The notes under the pieces are model-generated. The model did not search any database. It saw only the letters and a program-made list of their open reading frames with translations, and was not told the origin of the DNA. From assembly GCA_007123985.1 (NCBI GenBank), contig SLGA01000119.1, forward strand, positions 1-9,693: 9,693 nt of DNA, read 5' to 3'. How positions within the stretch are numbered: the stretch's first letter is position 1; each line of letters begins with the position of its first letter. This DNA is from Balneolaceae bacterium (GTDB lineage: Bacteria > Bacteroidota > Rhodothermia > Balneolales > Balneolaceae). The position numbers and the translations under genes are program-made. Shown piece after piece: positions 1 through 6,615 of the stretch.

Positions 1-25
1 TTTTAAATTTAATTCTTTTAATAAT

Positions 26-775
26 TTACGGTTCATAAATCATTTTTCTCGTCATCCCGCCATCAATCACAAAATTTTCTCCGGTTATAAAATTATTCTC
101 CGGATTACAGAGAAATAGACAAGCCCGGGCGATGTCATCCGGTTTTCCTACTCTTTTTGAGAGATGTTGCTGATGATCTTTTTCACGCAACTTTTTATAA
201 TCTCCCGTATGAATCCAGCCGGGGCTGATTGCATTCACCGAAATACCATAATCCGCCAGGGACACCGCCATTGCATGGGTCAATGCCAGTAACCCACCTT
301 TTGACGCTGCATACGCCTCAGAACCGGGCTCCGACATTAGCGCTCTTGTCGATGCAATATTCACGATTGATCCACCTCCAGAGGTTTTTATAACCACGGC
401 CATTTCGCGAGAACACACAAATGCAGATCGAAGGTTTGTATTTAACACCCGATCCCAATTCTCAATAGTTAGTTCATCAAACGGCTTGAATTCAGAAATT
501 CCCGCGTTATTAATCAAATTGTGAATTGCGCCATACTCCTTAACGGCTCTCTTCACCATCACTTTGATCGAATTGGGCTCAGAAACATCGGTTTTAACGA
601 ACAAAGCTGAACCGCCTGATTCTTGAATTTCATCTTCCAGTTCTTTCCCTGCATTTTCATCTTTATCCGCAATTACCACCCGAGCCTGTTGACCGGAAAA
701 CCCATGCACAACAGCCCGTCCTATCCCATTAGCACCACCTGTTACAACAACCGTTTTATCCTTGAAGCTCATCAT
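26..775 (-). CDS. Short-chain dehydrogenase/reductase (SDR), NAD-type
   Basis: A 249-residue classical SDR, a cytoplasmic NAD(P)-dependent oxidoreductase. The Rossmann cofactor motif TGGANGIG is at residues 12-19, an acidic residue (D37) at the end of the second strand favours NAD(H) over NADP(H), and D63 is the usual adenine-contacting Asp. NNAG is at 89-92, and the catalytic set is N114, S142, Y155 and K159 (YAASK). A PG pair at 185-186 and a C-terminal IDGG motif complete the family pattern, and the length is typical for the family. The substrate cannot be read from the sequence; sugar, polyol or 3-oxoacyl reduction are all possible. Two adjacent ATGs (775 and 772) could serve as start and neither has a clear Shine-Dalgarno. 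It is transcribed away from the small membrane-protein gene to its right, with about 80 bases between them, and its partners to the left are outside the window. Confidence 0.93.
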   Translation of the reverse strand: MMSFKDKTVVVTGGANGIGRAVVHGFSGQQARVVIADKDENAGKELEDEIQESGGSALFVKTDVSEPNSIKVMVKRAVKEYGAIHNLINNAGISEFKPFDELTIENWDRVLNTNLRSAFVCSREMAVVIKTSGGGSIVNIASTRALMSEPGSEAYAASKGGLLALTHAMAVSLADYGISVNAISPGWIHTGDYKKLREKDHQQHLSKRVGKPDDIARACLFLCNPENNFITGENFVIDGGMTRKMIYEP

Positions 776-855
776 TCCACTGATTTCTAAATTTTGTTTA
801 CAATTTATTAATAATGGTACTTTTTATTAAAAGATCATGATTAAATCTAATAAAA

Positions 856-1067
856 ATGAAAAAAAAGTTATTTATGAACACAGGAACCATTATCCTTCGG
901 ATTGTTTACCTGCTTTTTGGATTAGCCGCCGGGTACGATATTGCAAAATCCATTCACGCAACTTCGTACGAATTTTCACTCCTCACATATCTCCCTTTTT
1001 TCTGGCTTTAGCTGCTGGGGAGTTTCTATCTTTGAGAATTTTTAAAGGTGGAAAAAATAAAAACTGA
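856..1067 (+). CDS. Small two-helix membrane protein, frame broken by -1 shift
   Basis: No family is recognised. From ATG 856 one frame reads a positively charged N-terminus (MKKKLFMNTG) and a hydrophobic helix (about residues 11-30), then begins a second helix and stops at TAG 1009-1011 after 51 residues. A -1 shift at the T-run 996-1001 instead continues as FFLALAAGEFLSLRIF plus a basic tail (KGGKNKN) and stops at TGA 1065-1067. That gives a sensible 70-residue protein with two transmembrane helices and positive charges at both ends. M7 (position 874) is an alternative start. The explanation may be programmed frameshifting, a genuine frameshift mutation, or a missing T in the assembly. The continuous ORF that starts at 837 in the other frame has a Cys/Arg/His-rich, non-membrane N-terminus and looks like an out-of-frame reading. 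This is the only complete plus-strand gene in the window. Confidence 0.5.
996..1002 (+). other. Slippery heptamer T TTT TTC at frame break
   Basis: In the frame of the small membrane protein the codons read CCT TTT TTC, so bases 996-1002 form T TTT TTC, which fits the X XXY YYZ pattern of -1 frameshift sites. The zero frame hits TAG only two codons later (1009), while the -1 frame stays open to 1067 and encodes the missing half of a transmembrane helix. Whether this is a functional recoding site or a homopolymer indel is not decided by the sequence. Confidence 0.4.
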
Positions 1068-1086
1068 ACTATTGATTAGTGCTCAT

Positions 1087-1117
1087 AAAAAAAGCGGAAA
1101 CTGTTACGTTTCCGCTT
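1087..1117 (-). terminator. Rho-independent terminator of the 187-residue protein gene
   Basis: A perfect 10-bp inverted repeat: AAGCGGAAAC (1092-1101) and GTTTCCGCTT (1108-1117) around a 6-base loop. Read on the minus strand the stem is followed by a run of seven T (complement of 1087-1093, partly inside the stem). It begins about 27 bases after the stop at 1144, as expected for that gene's terminator. On the plus strand it lies 20 bases past the small membrane-protein gene but has only a poor T tail there. Confidence 0.88.
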
Positions 1118-1143
1118 ATCCAAATCGATTATCTGCCTGAATA

Positions 1144-1707
1144 TTATTTCTTGATTTCGTCAAGAATTTTTTTGGCACCATCTACGCTATCATTTAGTGC
1201 TGCTTTTACAACATCTGTAGCACCGCCACCTACTTCGTTAGCTGCTTCGAGTGCGGCAATAACCGCTGTTTTGGTTGCCTTAATTGTATCACCGCCAACC
1301 TGTTTTACACCACTTACGGCTCCTTTTACAGCCTCAACGGCAACAGCTCCAACATTTTCCCCAAGCTCTTTAGCACTATAGATAGCCTGCTGAACAGCTC
1401 CTTCAACAGCGTCTTTCTGCTCAACACCGCCCGACATGGCACCCTGAACAGCTCCATCAACAATGCCTTTTACGGCTTTTATAACTGATACACCAATATT
1501 ACCTATCCCTTCAATTGCTCCCTTTACGATGGATGCTGGAACTTGAATGCCTTTCAAAACAAGGTCACCTGCTCCTCTAATTGTGGTAACTGCTACATCT
1601 TTTACTGAAGCTACAACCGTTGAGCTTACATCAGCAACACCTTTAAGTGTTGAAGTGACTCCACCTTTAACTCCGTTTACAACTTTGTTAGCTACTTGAA
1701 TTGCCAT
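1144..1707 (-). CDS. Low-complexity amphipathic Ala/Val/Gly/Lys-rich protein
   Basis: A 187-residue protein of no recognised family. It is built almost entirely from A, V, G, K, I, D, E, S and T, with no Cys, His, Phe or Trp, one Tyr (Y110), one Pro (P57) and one Arg (R44). Degenerate segments of the kind VKGAVxGVK recur (residues 9-20, 58-67, 76-90, 99-107, 124-136, 164-180), giving hydrophobic/charged alternation along predicted amphipathic helices reminiscent of LEA 11-mers, phasins or synuclein. No signal peptide and no segment hydrophobic enough to be a clear membrane span are visible, so it is probably cytosolic and may bind lipid or granule surfaces or act in stress protection; this is inference only. 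The start is well supported by AGAGGAGA five bases upstream. It is a single-gene unit with its own terminator, separated by 73 bases from the outer-membrane gene upstream. Confidence 0.8.
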   Translation of the reverse strand: MAIQVANKVVNGVKGGVTSTLKGVADVSSTVVASVKDVAVTTIRGAGDLVLKGIQVPASIVKGAIEGIGNIGVSVIKAVKGIVDGAVQGAMSGGVEQKDAVEGAVQQAIYSAKELGENVGAVAVEAVKGAVSGVKQVGGDTIKATKTAVIAALEAANEVGGGATDVVKAALNDSVDGAKKILDEIKK

Positions 1708-1712
1708 AACAT

Positions 1713-1720
1713 TCTCCTCT
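1713..1720 (-). promoter_or_regulatory. Strong Shine-Dalgarno (AGAGGAGA)
   Basis: Read on the minus strand, AGAGGAGA ends five bases before the ATG at 1707. It is the only near-perfect Shine-Dalgarno seen in the window; most neighbours have weak or none. It fixes the start of the 187-residue protein and suggests efficient translation. Confidence 0.8.
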
Positions 1721-1780
1721 TTTATTTAACATTTTGTTGTCAATAAGTAGCTGTTATAACGTATTTTAAGTAGGTATCGT

Positions 1781-2953
1781 TCAAAAATTCCACTTCACAT
1801 ACCCTGCAACCAGAGTACCGGCGTTGGCAAATACAGAGTCGTCACTGCCTGCAAAAATCTGAGCCAGGATATTCAAGTCTATATTCTGAGTAAGGGAGTG
1901 TGTAATTGAGGGTGAAATAAATACTGCACTTTCATCGGGATACCAAATTGCGGCCAGTGATCCGTTCCATACCGGTGAAAAGGGATAGCTCGCCGACCCG
2001 GTAAACTGGTAACGTGAAAACGAAGGATTGTCGGCTGATAGCGGCTCACCCAGAAGCTGGAACTGGTCACGCCCGCCATCTTTATTGTAGAGCCCTTCCA
2101 CAACAAGGAACAGGCTGTTTTCAAACATATGGTCGGCAGATAGTGCTGCAATTAAATTGGTTTCGCGATTGCCGGCCGGGTTTTCTTCGAGGTCAGTGAA
2201 AAGCATCACTTCACCCTTGAAGCCCGATTCCCTCACGTTACCGGCCCATCCGCCGCCAACTGCCAAACGGTTTTTGAAATATCCGGAAATCAGCTGGATG
2301 TCGTAACCACGTGTATTAAATCCGTAGAGAGCGGCAGCAACCGAATTTCTCATATCGCGGGCAGGACTGAAGGCAACCTCCACTCGCGAAGCCCAATCTA
2401 TAAAATGCTGAATCCGAACAGCATCCGTACCCGGTCGCTCGGGATAATCAAATTCATAAAAGGAGTAGATATTGAAAAGGTCGTTCGGATTGGTCACCAT
2501 ATTGATCCCCCAGTTCACCCGCTGCCGGCCCACCGTTACCCGCCAGTCATCATTGTACCAGTCAAGGTTCAGGCGGTCGGGTATGTAGTGTATCAAAAAG
2601 TTATCCTGATCGGCAATGACCCATGACAGATCAAAATAGCCGTCATCGAAATCAACCAGTTCAGCGTATGATAATCCCGGTATATCATTCAGTTCATTCA
2701 CCAGATCACCGGCAAAAAAACGGGTTCTCATCTGCCAGTTGAAGGTAAGGCTGGATGACACATCATATCGGATATTCAGCCTGTTTTGGAGCCGGTATTC
2801 CCAGAACGAATCAGTATCGAAAGGTTCGGGCAGGTCGGCACTGATCCAGACAGGCATTCCCTGCACATATCCGCTGATACGGAGATTGTCGGTCTGGGCG
2901 TAGACGGTTGTGGCCCAAAGGGTGAGGGTTAGTATGAGGTTTAGGTATTTCAA
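1781..2953 (-). CDS. Outer-membrane beta-barrel protein, porin/alginate-export-like
   Basis: A 390-residue exported protein. Residues 1-20 form a signal peptide (KYLNLILTLTLWATTVYAQ, cleavage near A19/Q20). The rest shows alternating aromatic/polar strands and ends in WNF, a C-terminal Phe typical of outer-membrane barrels. A conserved-looking block, GRQRVNWG (142-149) then NPNDLFN (155-161) and YPERPGTD (170-177), resembles the RQ-x-x-WG/NP-x-D blocks of DUF1302 and alginate-export-type barrels; the exact family is not certain. The reading frame opens with TTG (2953-2951), immediately preceded by an in-frame TAA, and no ATG lies near enough to give a signal peptide, so TTG is the likely start. 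It is the last gene of the transporter operon, 126 bases after the ATPase, and is best read as the outer-membrane partner. No clear terminator follows it. Confidence 0.82.
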   Translation of the reverse strand: MKYLNLILTLTLWATTVYAQTDNLRISGYVQGMPVWISADLPEPFDTDSFWEYRLQNRLNIRYDVSSSLTFNWQMRTRFFAGDLVNELNDIPGLSYAELVDFDDGYFDLSWVIADQDNFLIHYIPDRLNLDWYNDDWRVTVGRQRVNWGINMVTNPNDLFNIYSFYEFDYPERPGTDAVRIQHFIDWASRVEVAFSPARDMRNSVAAALYGFNTRGYDIQLISGYFKNRLAVGGGWAGNVRESGFKGEVMLFTDLEENPAGNRETNLIAALSADHMFENSLFLVVEGLYNKDGGRDQFQLLGEPLSADNPSFSRYQFTGSASYPFSPVWNGSLAAIWYPDESAVFISPSITHSLTQNIDLNILAQIFAGSDDSVFANAGTLVAGYVKWNF

Positions 2954-3005
2954 TTATGAGAGAAATATTCAATGTGAGTTCGGGATATTGACTGTTTCAG
3001 GAGTG

Positions 3006-3034
3006 TCCCCCTTTGAAGGGGGCAATGGGGGATG
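3006..3034 (+). repeat. REP-like hairpin element, copy 1
   Basis: CCCCCTT TG AAGGGGG (3007-3022) forms an inverted repeat, followed by CAATGGGGGATG. It lies in the 126-base gap between the ATPase and the outer-membrane gene. A closely matching copy in the opposite orientation is at 3094-3138, giving a head-to-head pair 59 bases apart. It is not followed by a T-run, so a REP-like element is preferred over a plain terminator. Confidence 0.7.
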
Positions 3035-3079
3035 AAAAATTGTGTATACAAAGTAAAAAATGGATTTTTCAGTAGAATC

Positions 3080-3820
3080 TTAACTCAGCGAATCATCCCC
3101 CTGCTCGCTAAGCTCGCTCTCCCCCTTCGAAGGGGGACTTTTTCTTTCATCCTTATCAATCGCACCATCAACCATGGTAATCACACGTCTCGCCCGGTCA
3201 ATTACGCGCTGGTCATGGGTGGAGAAGATAAAGGTGACGTTTTCCTCTTTGTTCATTTTCTCCATCATATCGAGAAGGTTCATGGCGGAGTCGGTGTCGA
3301 GGTTTGCAGTGGGTTCATCGGCGAGAATAAACTTGGGACGCGACGCTAATGCCCGAGCAACTGCTACTCTCTGCTGCTCACCGCCGGATAGTTGTTTAGG
3401 CCGGGAATCGAATTTTTTACTGAGCCCCATGGCTGTCAGTAGTTCTTCAGCCCGTTCTTTCATTTCTGATTTTTCACGCTTTTGCAACAGCATGATGAAC
3501 GAGACATTTTCGTAAGCGGTGAAAACTGGTATCAGATTATAGGCCTGGAATACAAACCCAATGTTGTTCAGGCGAAAATTGATCAGTTCTCGGTCTTTCA
3601 TCCCTGTAATCCTCGTGCCGTCTATCTCTACAAACCCTTCATTGGGTATATCGAGGCCACCAATCATATTTAACAGAGTGGTTTTTCCTGAACCTGATGG
3701 CCCCCGTACAGTTGTGAATTCACCTTCTTCAAATTCGAGACTTACATCACGCAAAGCATGCACAGGAATGGTATCCGGATTGTAAATTTTTGAGAGGTTC
3801 TGGGTTGTTATAATTGCCAT
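3080..3820 (-). CDS. ABC transporter ATP-binding protein, LolD/MacB type
   Basis: The 246-residue nucleotide-binding subunit of an FtsX-type ABC exporter, acting at the cytoplasmic face of the inner membrane. Walker A GPSGSGKT is at 40-47, Q-loop FQ at 91-92, signature LSGGE at 144-148, Walker B FILADEP at 164-170 with catalytic E169, and H-loop H202. All motifs are intact, so it should hydrolyse ATP. The D-loop stretch ANLD and the signature LSGGEQQRVAVARAL are typical of the LolD/MacB/YvrO group. It pairs with the two permeases directly upstream. Family members normally end soon after the DG-x-I strand (here DGAI, 218-221). This one continues with a Ser/Glu/Gly-rich tail (about 226-246) encoded by a REP-like repeat, so the tail is probably acquired and non-essential. 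No clear Shine-Dalgarno precedes the ATG. Confidence 0.96.
   Translation of the reverse strand: MAIITTQNLSKIYNPDTIPVHALRDVSLEFEEGEFTTVRGPSGSGKTTLLNMIGGLDIPNEGFVEIDGTRITGMKDRELINFRLNNIGFVFQAYNLIPVFTAYENVSFIMLLQKREKSEMKERAEELLTAMGLSKKFDSRPKQLSGGEQQRVAVARALASRPKFILADEPTANLDTDSAMNLLDMMEKMNKEENVTFIFSTHDQRVIDRARRVITMVDGAIDKDERKSPPSKGESELSEQGDDSLS
3094..3138 (-). repeat. REP-like hairpin element, copy 2, inside ATPase 3' end
   Basis: On the minus strand: GTCCCCCTTCGAAGGGGGA, a spacer containing the direct repeat AGCGAGC (twice), then AGGGGGATG. The ends match copy 1 (GTCCCCCTTxGAAGGGGG ... GGGGGATG is the shared pattern). The whole element lies within the coding frame of the ABC ATPase and encodes its last 20 residues. 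Confidence 0.7.
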
Positions 3821-3851
3821 GGTTTTATGTTCTAATGAATAATTAATTAGA

Positions 3852-3975
3852 GCGCTCCCCCTGAGTAAGGAGGGGGACAGGGGTGGTAGACATAAGGTTT
3901 TGAGCCTTCATCAACCATCCCTAAATTATCTAATGCGTTCAAAAGTGAGCCATCCTTGAGAAGGAGGGGACTTTA
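3852..3975. repeat. Inverted pair of REP-like elements, copies 3 and 4
   Basis: This lies in the 182-base gap between the second permease and the ATPase. Copy 3 on the plus strand (3855-3886) reads CTCCCCCTGAGTAAGGAGG followed by GGGACAGGGGTGG. Copy 4 (about 3945-3975) is on the minus strand as AAAGTCCCCTCCTTCTCAAGG followed by ATGGCTC, with a more degraded stem. The two face each other across about 60 bases of AT-rich sequence, like the inverted pairs seen in enterobacterial BIMEs. Nothing else is recognisable in this gap. Confidence 0.6.
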
Positions 3976-4002
3976 TATCTCCATATTTTTGTAATTCACA
4001 CT

Positions 4003-5223
4003 TCATTCTCTAACCACCTCCCCCGGGTTCAACCTTAACGCTTTGATTGCAGGATATATAGCCGCAAGCAGTGCTGTAACCACCACAAGGATAATGGTTG
4101 TGACATAATCATTTGTATATGCTATGGGATACACAACCGCATCATATCCAAACTCCGCCATTGAATCCCCGCCCATTGAGGTCATATCAATTCCTTTTTC
4201 TCCAAGATATCCCAAGGTGAGCCAGGCCAGCAACAAACCGCCACCCGCACCGGTCATCGTTAGAATGACCGATTCCATCATAATCATCACAAAAACCCTC
4301 AACTTACTCATGCCGATTGCAAGGAGCATTCCCAATTCTCGCATTCGTTCAAATATCGCCATTAGCATAGTGTTTAAAATTCCAAAGGCCAGTGCAAGAA
4401 GAATCACCGCCATGATGTAAACAATTAAATTCCCACCAGCATCAGTGATATACCTGAGTTCGGGCGAGAGTTCATACCAGGTTTCCGCGATTATTTGATC
4501 AAACTGATAGTTGAGATCAGTTCTTACCGAATCGCTGAGTTCTTCCCGGTCAACCAAAATTGCAATTTCATGAAATACCACTTCACCAGCCAATAAATCC
4601 TGCAGATCATCAGATCGAACAAATACATTTCGCTCATCGTATGGATTTGACGCCGTCCTGAAAAGCCCTGTTATAGTGAATGAGCCCGATGTAATTTCAT
4701 TTTCAAGATCCTGGAATGTGAGTACTATCCGGTTTCCAACCTCAACATTCAGTTTATCTGCAAGCCGTTCGCCAAGCAATACCGGGTTTCGTAATTCACT
4801 GTCGAGATAGTCACCTGTGGTTAGGTTTTCGTGGAACGTTGTAGTGGCCCGTTCACGGTCGATTTGTACACCCCGGATCTGCACACCCGATGTTGTGAGG
4901 GGTGATTGTATCATGCCATCGGTAAGTGTTCGTGCTGACCATGAAAGTACGCGTTCGTCTCTTTCGAGAAATCTGAAAATTTCGTCCTTATTTTGGATAT
5001 ACATCCATGGTTCACGCTCAGTTAGAAATTCCGGATGATGAATCTGAACGTGGGTAATTTCCTCCTGAATCATATTTACAAAACGCTGATGGATCCAGCC
5101 ATTTGTAAGTGCCGTAACCAGGATCCCCGCCCATAAACCTGCTATTATGGCCATCATCAAAACTCCGCTCCGTGCCGGATGCCTCCAAATATTTCGCCAC
5201 GATATGGATAAAAGCATTTTCAT
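4003..5223 (-). CDS. ABC transporter permease, FtsX/LolC-E family (second)
   Basis: A 406-residue inner-membrane permease with MacB/LolC topology. Numbering is from the chosen ATG at 5223. A first membrane helix lies at about 19-38 just after the conserved-looking SWRNIWRHP block, followed by a periplasmic domain (about 40-260). Three C-terminal helices follow (about 265-290, 307-340, 370-392) with the FtsX-domain coupling segment FERMRELGMLLAIGM (291-305). It ends with PAIKALRLNPGEVVRE, the usual family tail. The frame is open upstream to an ATG at 5277, but that adds a charged 18-residue leader inside a hairpin. The 5223 ATG has an AAGGA Shine-Dalgarno nine bases upstream and places the family N-terminus correctly; ATG 5217 is also possible. 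It probably forms a heterodimer with the permease encoded upstream and is energised by the downstream ATPase. Confidence 0.93.
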   Translation of the reverse strand: MKMLLSISWRNIWRHPARSGVLMMAIIAGLWAGILVTALTNGWIHQRFVNMIQEEITHVQIHHPEFLTEREPWMYIQNKDEIFRFLERDERVLSWSARTLTDGMIQSPLTTSGVQIRGVQIDRERATTTFHENLTTGDYLDSELRNPVLLGERLADKLNVEVGNRIVLTFQDLENEITSGSFTITGLFRTASNPYDERNVFVRSDDLQDLLAGEVVFHEIAILVDREELSDSVRTDLNYQFDQIIAETWYELSPELRYITDAGGNLIVYIMAVILLALAFGILNTMLMAIFERMRELGMLLAIGMSKLRVFVMIMMESVILTMTGAGGGLLLAWLTLGYLGEKGIDMTSMGGDSMAEFGYDAVVYPIAYTNDYVTTIILVVVTALLAAIYPAIKALRLNPGEVVRE

Positions 5224-5232
5224 TTTGATTAT

Positions 5233-5237
5233 TCCTT
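5233..5237 (-). promoter_or_regulatory. Shine-Dalgarno deciding the start of the second permease
   Basis: AAGGA on the minus strand lies nine bases before ATG 5223. It supports 5223 over the more distal ATG at 5277, which has no such site. It sits just outside the 3' arm of the hairpin at 5241-5285, so folding of that hairpin could affect ribosome access. Confidence 0.6.
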
Positions 5238-5240
5238 GTT

Positions 5241-5285
5241 CATCAGTCTTGAGCCCTGAGATTTTCTCACGACTCAAGATTGATG
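5241..5285 (-). repeat. Long intergenic hairpin between the two permease genes
   Basis: On the minus strand, CATCAATCTTGAG (5285-5273) pairs with CTCAAGACTGATG (5253-5241) at 12 of 13 positions. An inner TGAGA/TCTCA stem (5 bp) around a 3-base loop is separated by a 3x3 internal loop. It has no G/C-rich REP core and no T-run, so it is neither a REP copy nor a standard terminator. It lies in the 70-base gap, starting about 9 bases after the stop of the first permease and ending just before the Shine-Dalgarno of the second. Confidence 0.75.
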
Positions 5286-5293
5286 ACTATTAT

Positions 5294-6511
5294 CTAAGCT
5301 TTCGAAGCGTCAAGAATTTTCAGTGTTAAAATTTTTATCGTCGGGTAAAAACATATTATGGTTGTGAGTATGAAAACCATCATACCTTGCCATATAAAAA
5401 TTTCCGGTGAAAGTGCCGTAGGCATCACTGGTTCTATGCCCCATTCAGCTACCAGTTCTTCCATATTCCCACCAAGTACAATCGGGTTGAAATGGAAATA
5501 GAGAATGGGGAAGAGGCCCAGCACAAACCCGGCCAGTACACCCAGTATAGTGATGAAAAAAGTTTCGATGAAAACCACAAAAGCAAGTTTAATCCGCTGC
5601 ATACCAACCGAGAGCAGGATGCCGAACTCTCGCATCCGTTCAAGAGTCATTGTTAAGATGGTGCCGAAGATTCCGAAACCGATCACCACATAGAGAATTC
5701 CCATCATCAATCTTGATTGTGCCCGGTCAAATTCTAGGGCTTCTACCAGTTCAGGGATCATCTCTCGCCAGGTAAATACAGCCAGTTCTTCATCTTTAAA
5801 ATCTGTCCGCAGTTGTTCAGCTACAGGTTCAATGTTTCGGCTGCGAGAGGGTGTAACGAGTAAAGCAGTGATGTGATCGTCTGCTGACAAAAGCCACTGT
5901 GCGTCGGGCAACGAGAGATAGACAAGCTGGTTGTTCATCTCTCGTGTGGGATGTCGCAAAAGACCGGATATTTCATACAGCCCGGATGCCGTCATGCCGA
6001 AACGGCCCTGACCAAGTAGCACCAACGAATCTCCTACTGCAAGATTTAACCTACTTGCCAGCCCCTCAGAAATAACTGCTGTTCCATCACCCGGTTCAAA
6101 AAATTTGCCCTCTGTCAAACGATCTTTCAGGTTGTTAAGCTGATCTTCCCGGTCTACATCAATACCCATCACAAATGCACCTCTTGTTACTTCTGCACCG
6201 GCTGCAAGCATGAATGTTTCTATACGCGGGATGGTATATTCTACCAATTCAAAATCTCTTACGCGGACTGAAAATGAATCGTCGTAATAGAAAGCATTAT
6301 CGAGTGATGGTTCATCTTCAAACCGATAATCCTGCACCTGGATATAACCTGTGTGAAACCGAGTCATGTTTTCAATCATTACATCATGCGCGCCCTTCTC
6401 CAACGACTCAAGAAACAAAGCAAATACCACGGCAAACATGATCGAACTAACGGTAATCAGCGTCCGCCTTTTATTTCTCCAAATATTTCGCCATGCTAGT
6501 TTTAGATACAT
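5294..6511 (-). CDS. ABC transporter permease, FtsX/LolC-E family (first)
   Basis: A 405-residue inner-membrane permease. The N-terminal block LAWRNIWRNKRRT (5-17) precedes the first helix (about 18-36). A large periplasmic MacB_PCD-like domain follows (about 40-265), with the GxxxxISEGLASRLNLAVGD segment (about 144-161) typical of this family. The C-terminal FtsX domain has three helices (about 268-290, 309-338, 372-392) with the coupling segment ERMREFGILLSVGM (291-304). It shares the overall plan of the next permease but clearly differs in sequence, consistent with a heterodimer of the LolC/LolE kind. It starts 104 bases after the LolA-like gene and no Shine-Dalgarno is evident. Transport of hydrophobic cargo is inferred from the neighbours; the cargo is unknown. 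Confidence 0.94.
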   Translation of the reverse strand: MYLKLAWRNIWRNKRRTLITVSSIMFAVVFALFLESLEKGAHDVMIENMTRFHTGYIQVQDYRFEDEPSLDNAFYYDDSFSVRVRDFELVEYTIPRIETFMLAAGAEVTRGAFVMGIDVDREDQLNNLKDRLTEGKFFEPGDGTAVISEGLASRLNLAVGDSLVLLGQGRFGMTASGLYEISGLLRHPTREMNNQLVYLSLPDAQWLLSADDHITALLVTPSRSRNIEPVAEQLRTDFKDEELAVFTWREMIPELVEALEFDRAQSRLMMGILYVVIGFGIFGTILTMTLERMREFGILLSVGMQRIKLAFVVFIETFFITILGVLAGFVLGLFPILYFHFNPIVLGGNMEELVAEWGIEPVMPTALSPEIFIWQGMMVFILTTIICFYPTIKILTLKILDASKA

Positions 6512-6534
6512 GGTTTAGTGTTTATTTTGTTGAG

Positions 6535-6556
6535 TCCCCCTTTTCGATGGGGAGGA
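6535..6556 (+). repeat. Degraded REP-like element, copy 5
   Basis: TCCCCCTTTTCGATGGGGAGGA has the same C-run/T-run/G-run core as the other copies (CCCC...GGGG inverted repeat) but an altered loop and no second G-run. It lies in the 104-base gap between the LolA-like gene and the first permease. The rest of that gap shows only a short imperfect dyad, GTTACAG/CTGTTAC (6602-6619), at the LolA-like stop codon. Confidence 0.45.
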
Positions 6557-6615
6557 TAAATTACTTACCTATATACTATTCTGACACACTGTTGACACTG
6601 AGTTACAGGTCACTG

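Noticed and set aside
837..1067. Continuous 76-codon plus-strand ORF starting at 837
   Set aside because: Its N-terminal half is out of frame with the membrane-protein-like reading that starts at 856; only its C-terminal part looks natural. It is better explained by the frame break at 996-1002.
1079..1381. Plus-strand ORF of 100 codons rich in Ser, Thr, Pro and Ala
   Set aside because: It is the antisense shadow of the Ala/Val/Gly-rich gene at 1144-1707, and its low complexity mirrors that gene's composition.
1144..1707. Phasin (PHA granule protein) identity for the 187-residue protein
   Set aside because: Composition is phasin-like, but no phasin motif and no neighbouring polyhydroxyalkanoate genes are present; left as uncharacterised.
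3006..3034. Rho-independent terminator between the ATPase and barrel genes
   Set aside because: The G/C hairpin lacks a T-run on the minus strand and matches the other REP-like copies, so it is called a repeat; some attenuation remains possible.
5224..5277. N-terminal extension of the second permease to ATG 5277
   Set aside because: The extension is charged, lies within a hairpin and lacks a Shine-Dalgarno; ATG 5223 has AAGGA and gives the family N-terminus.
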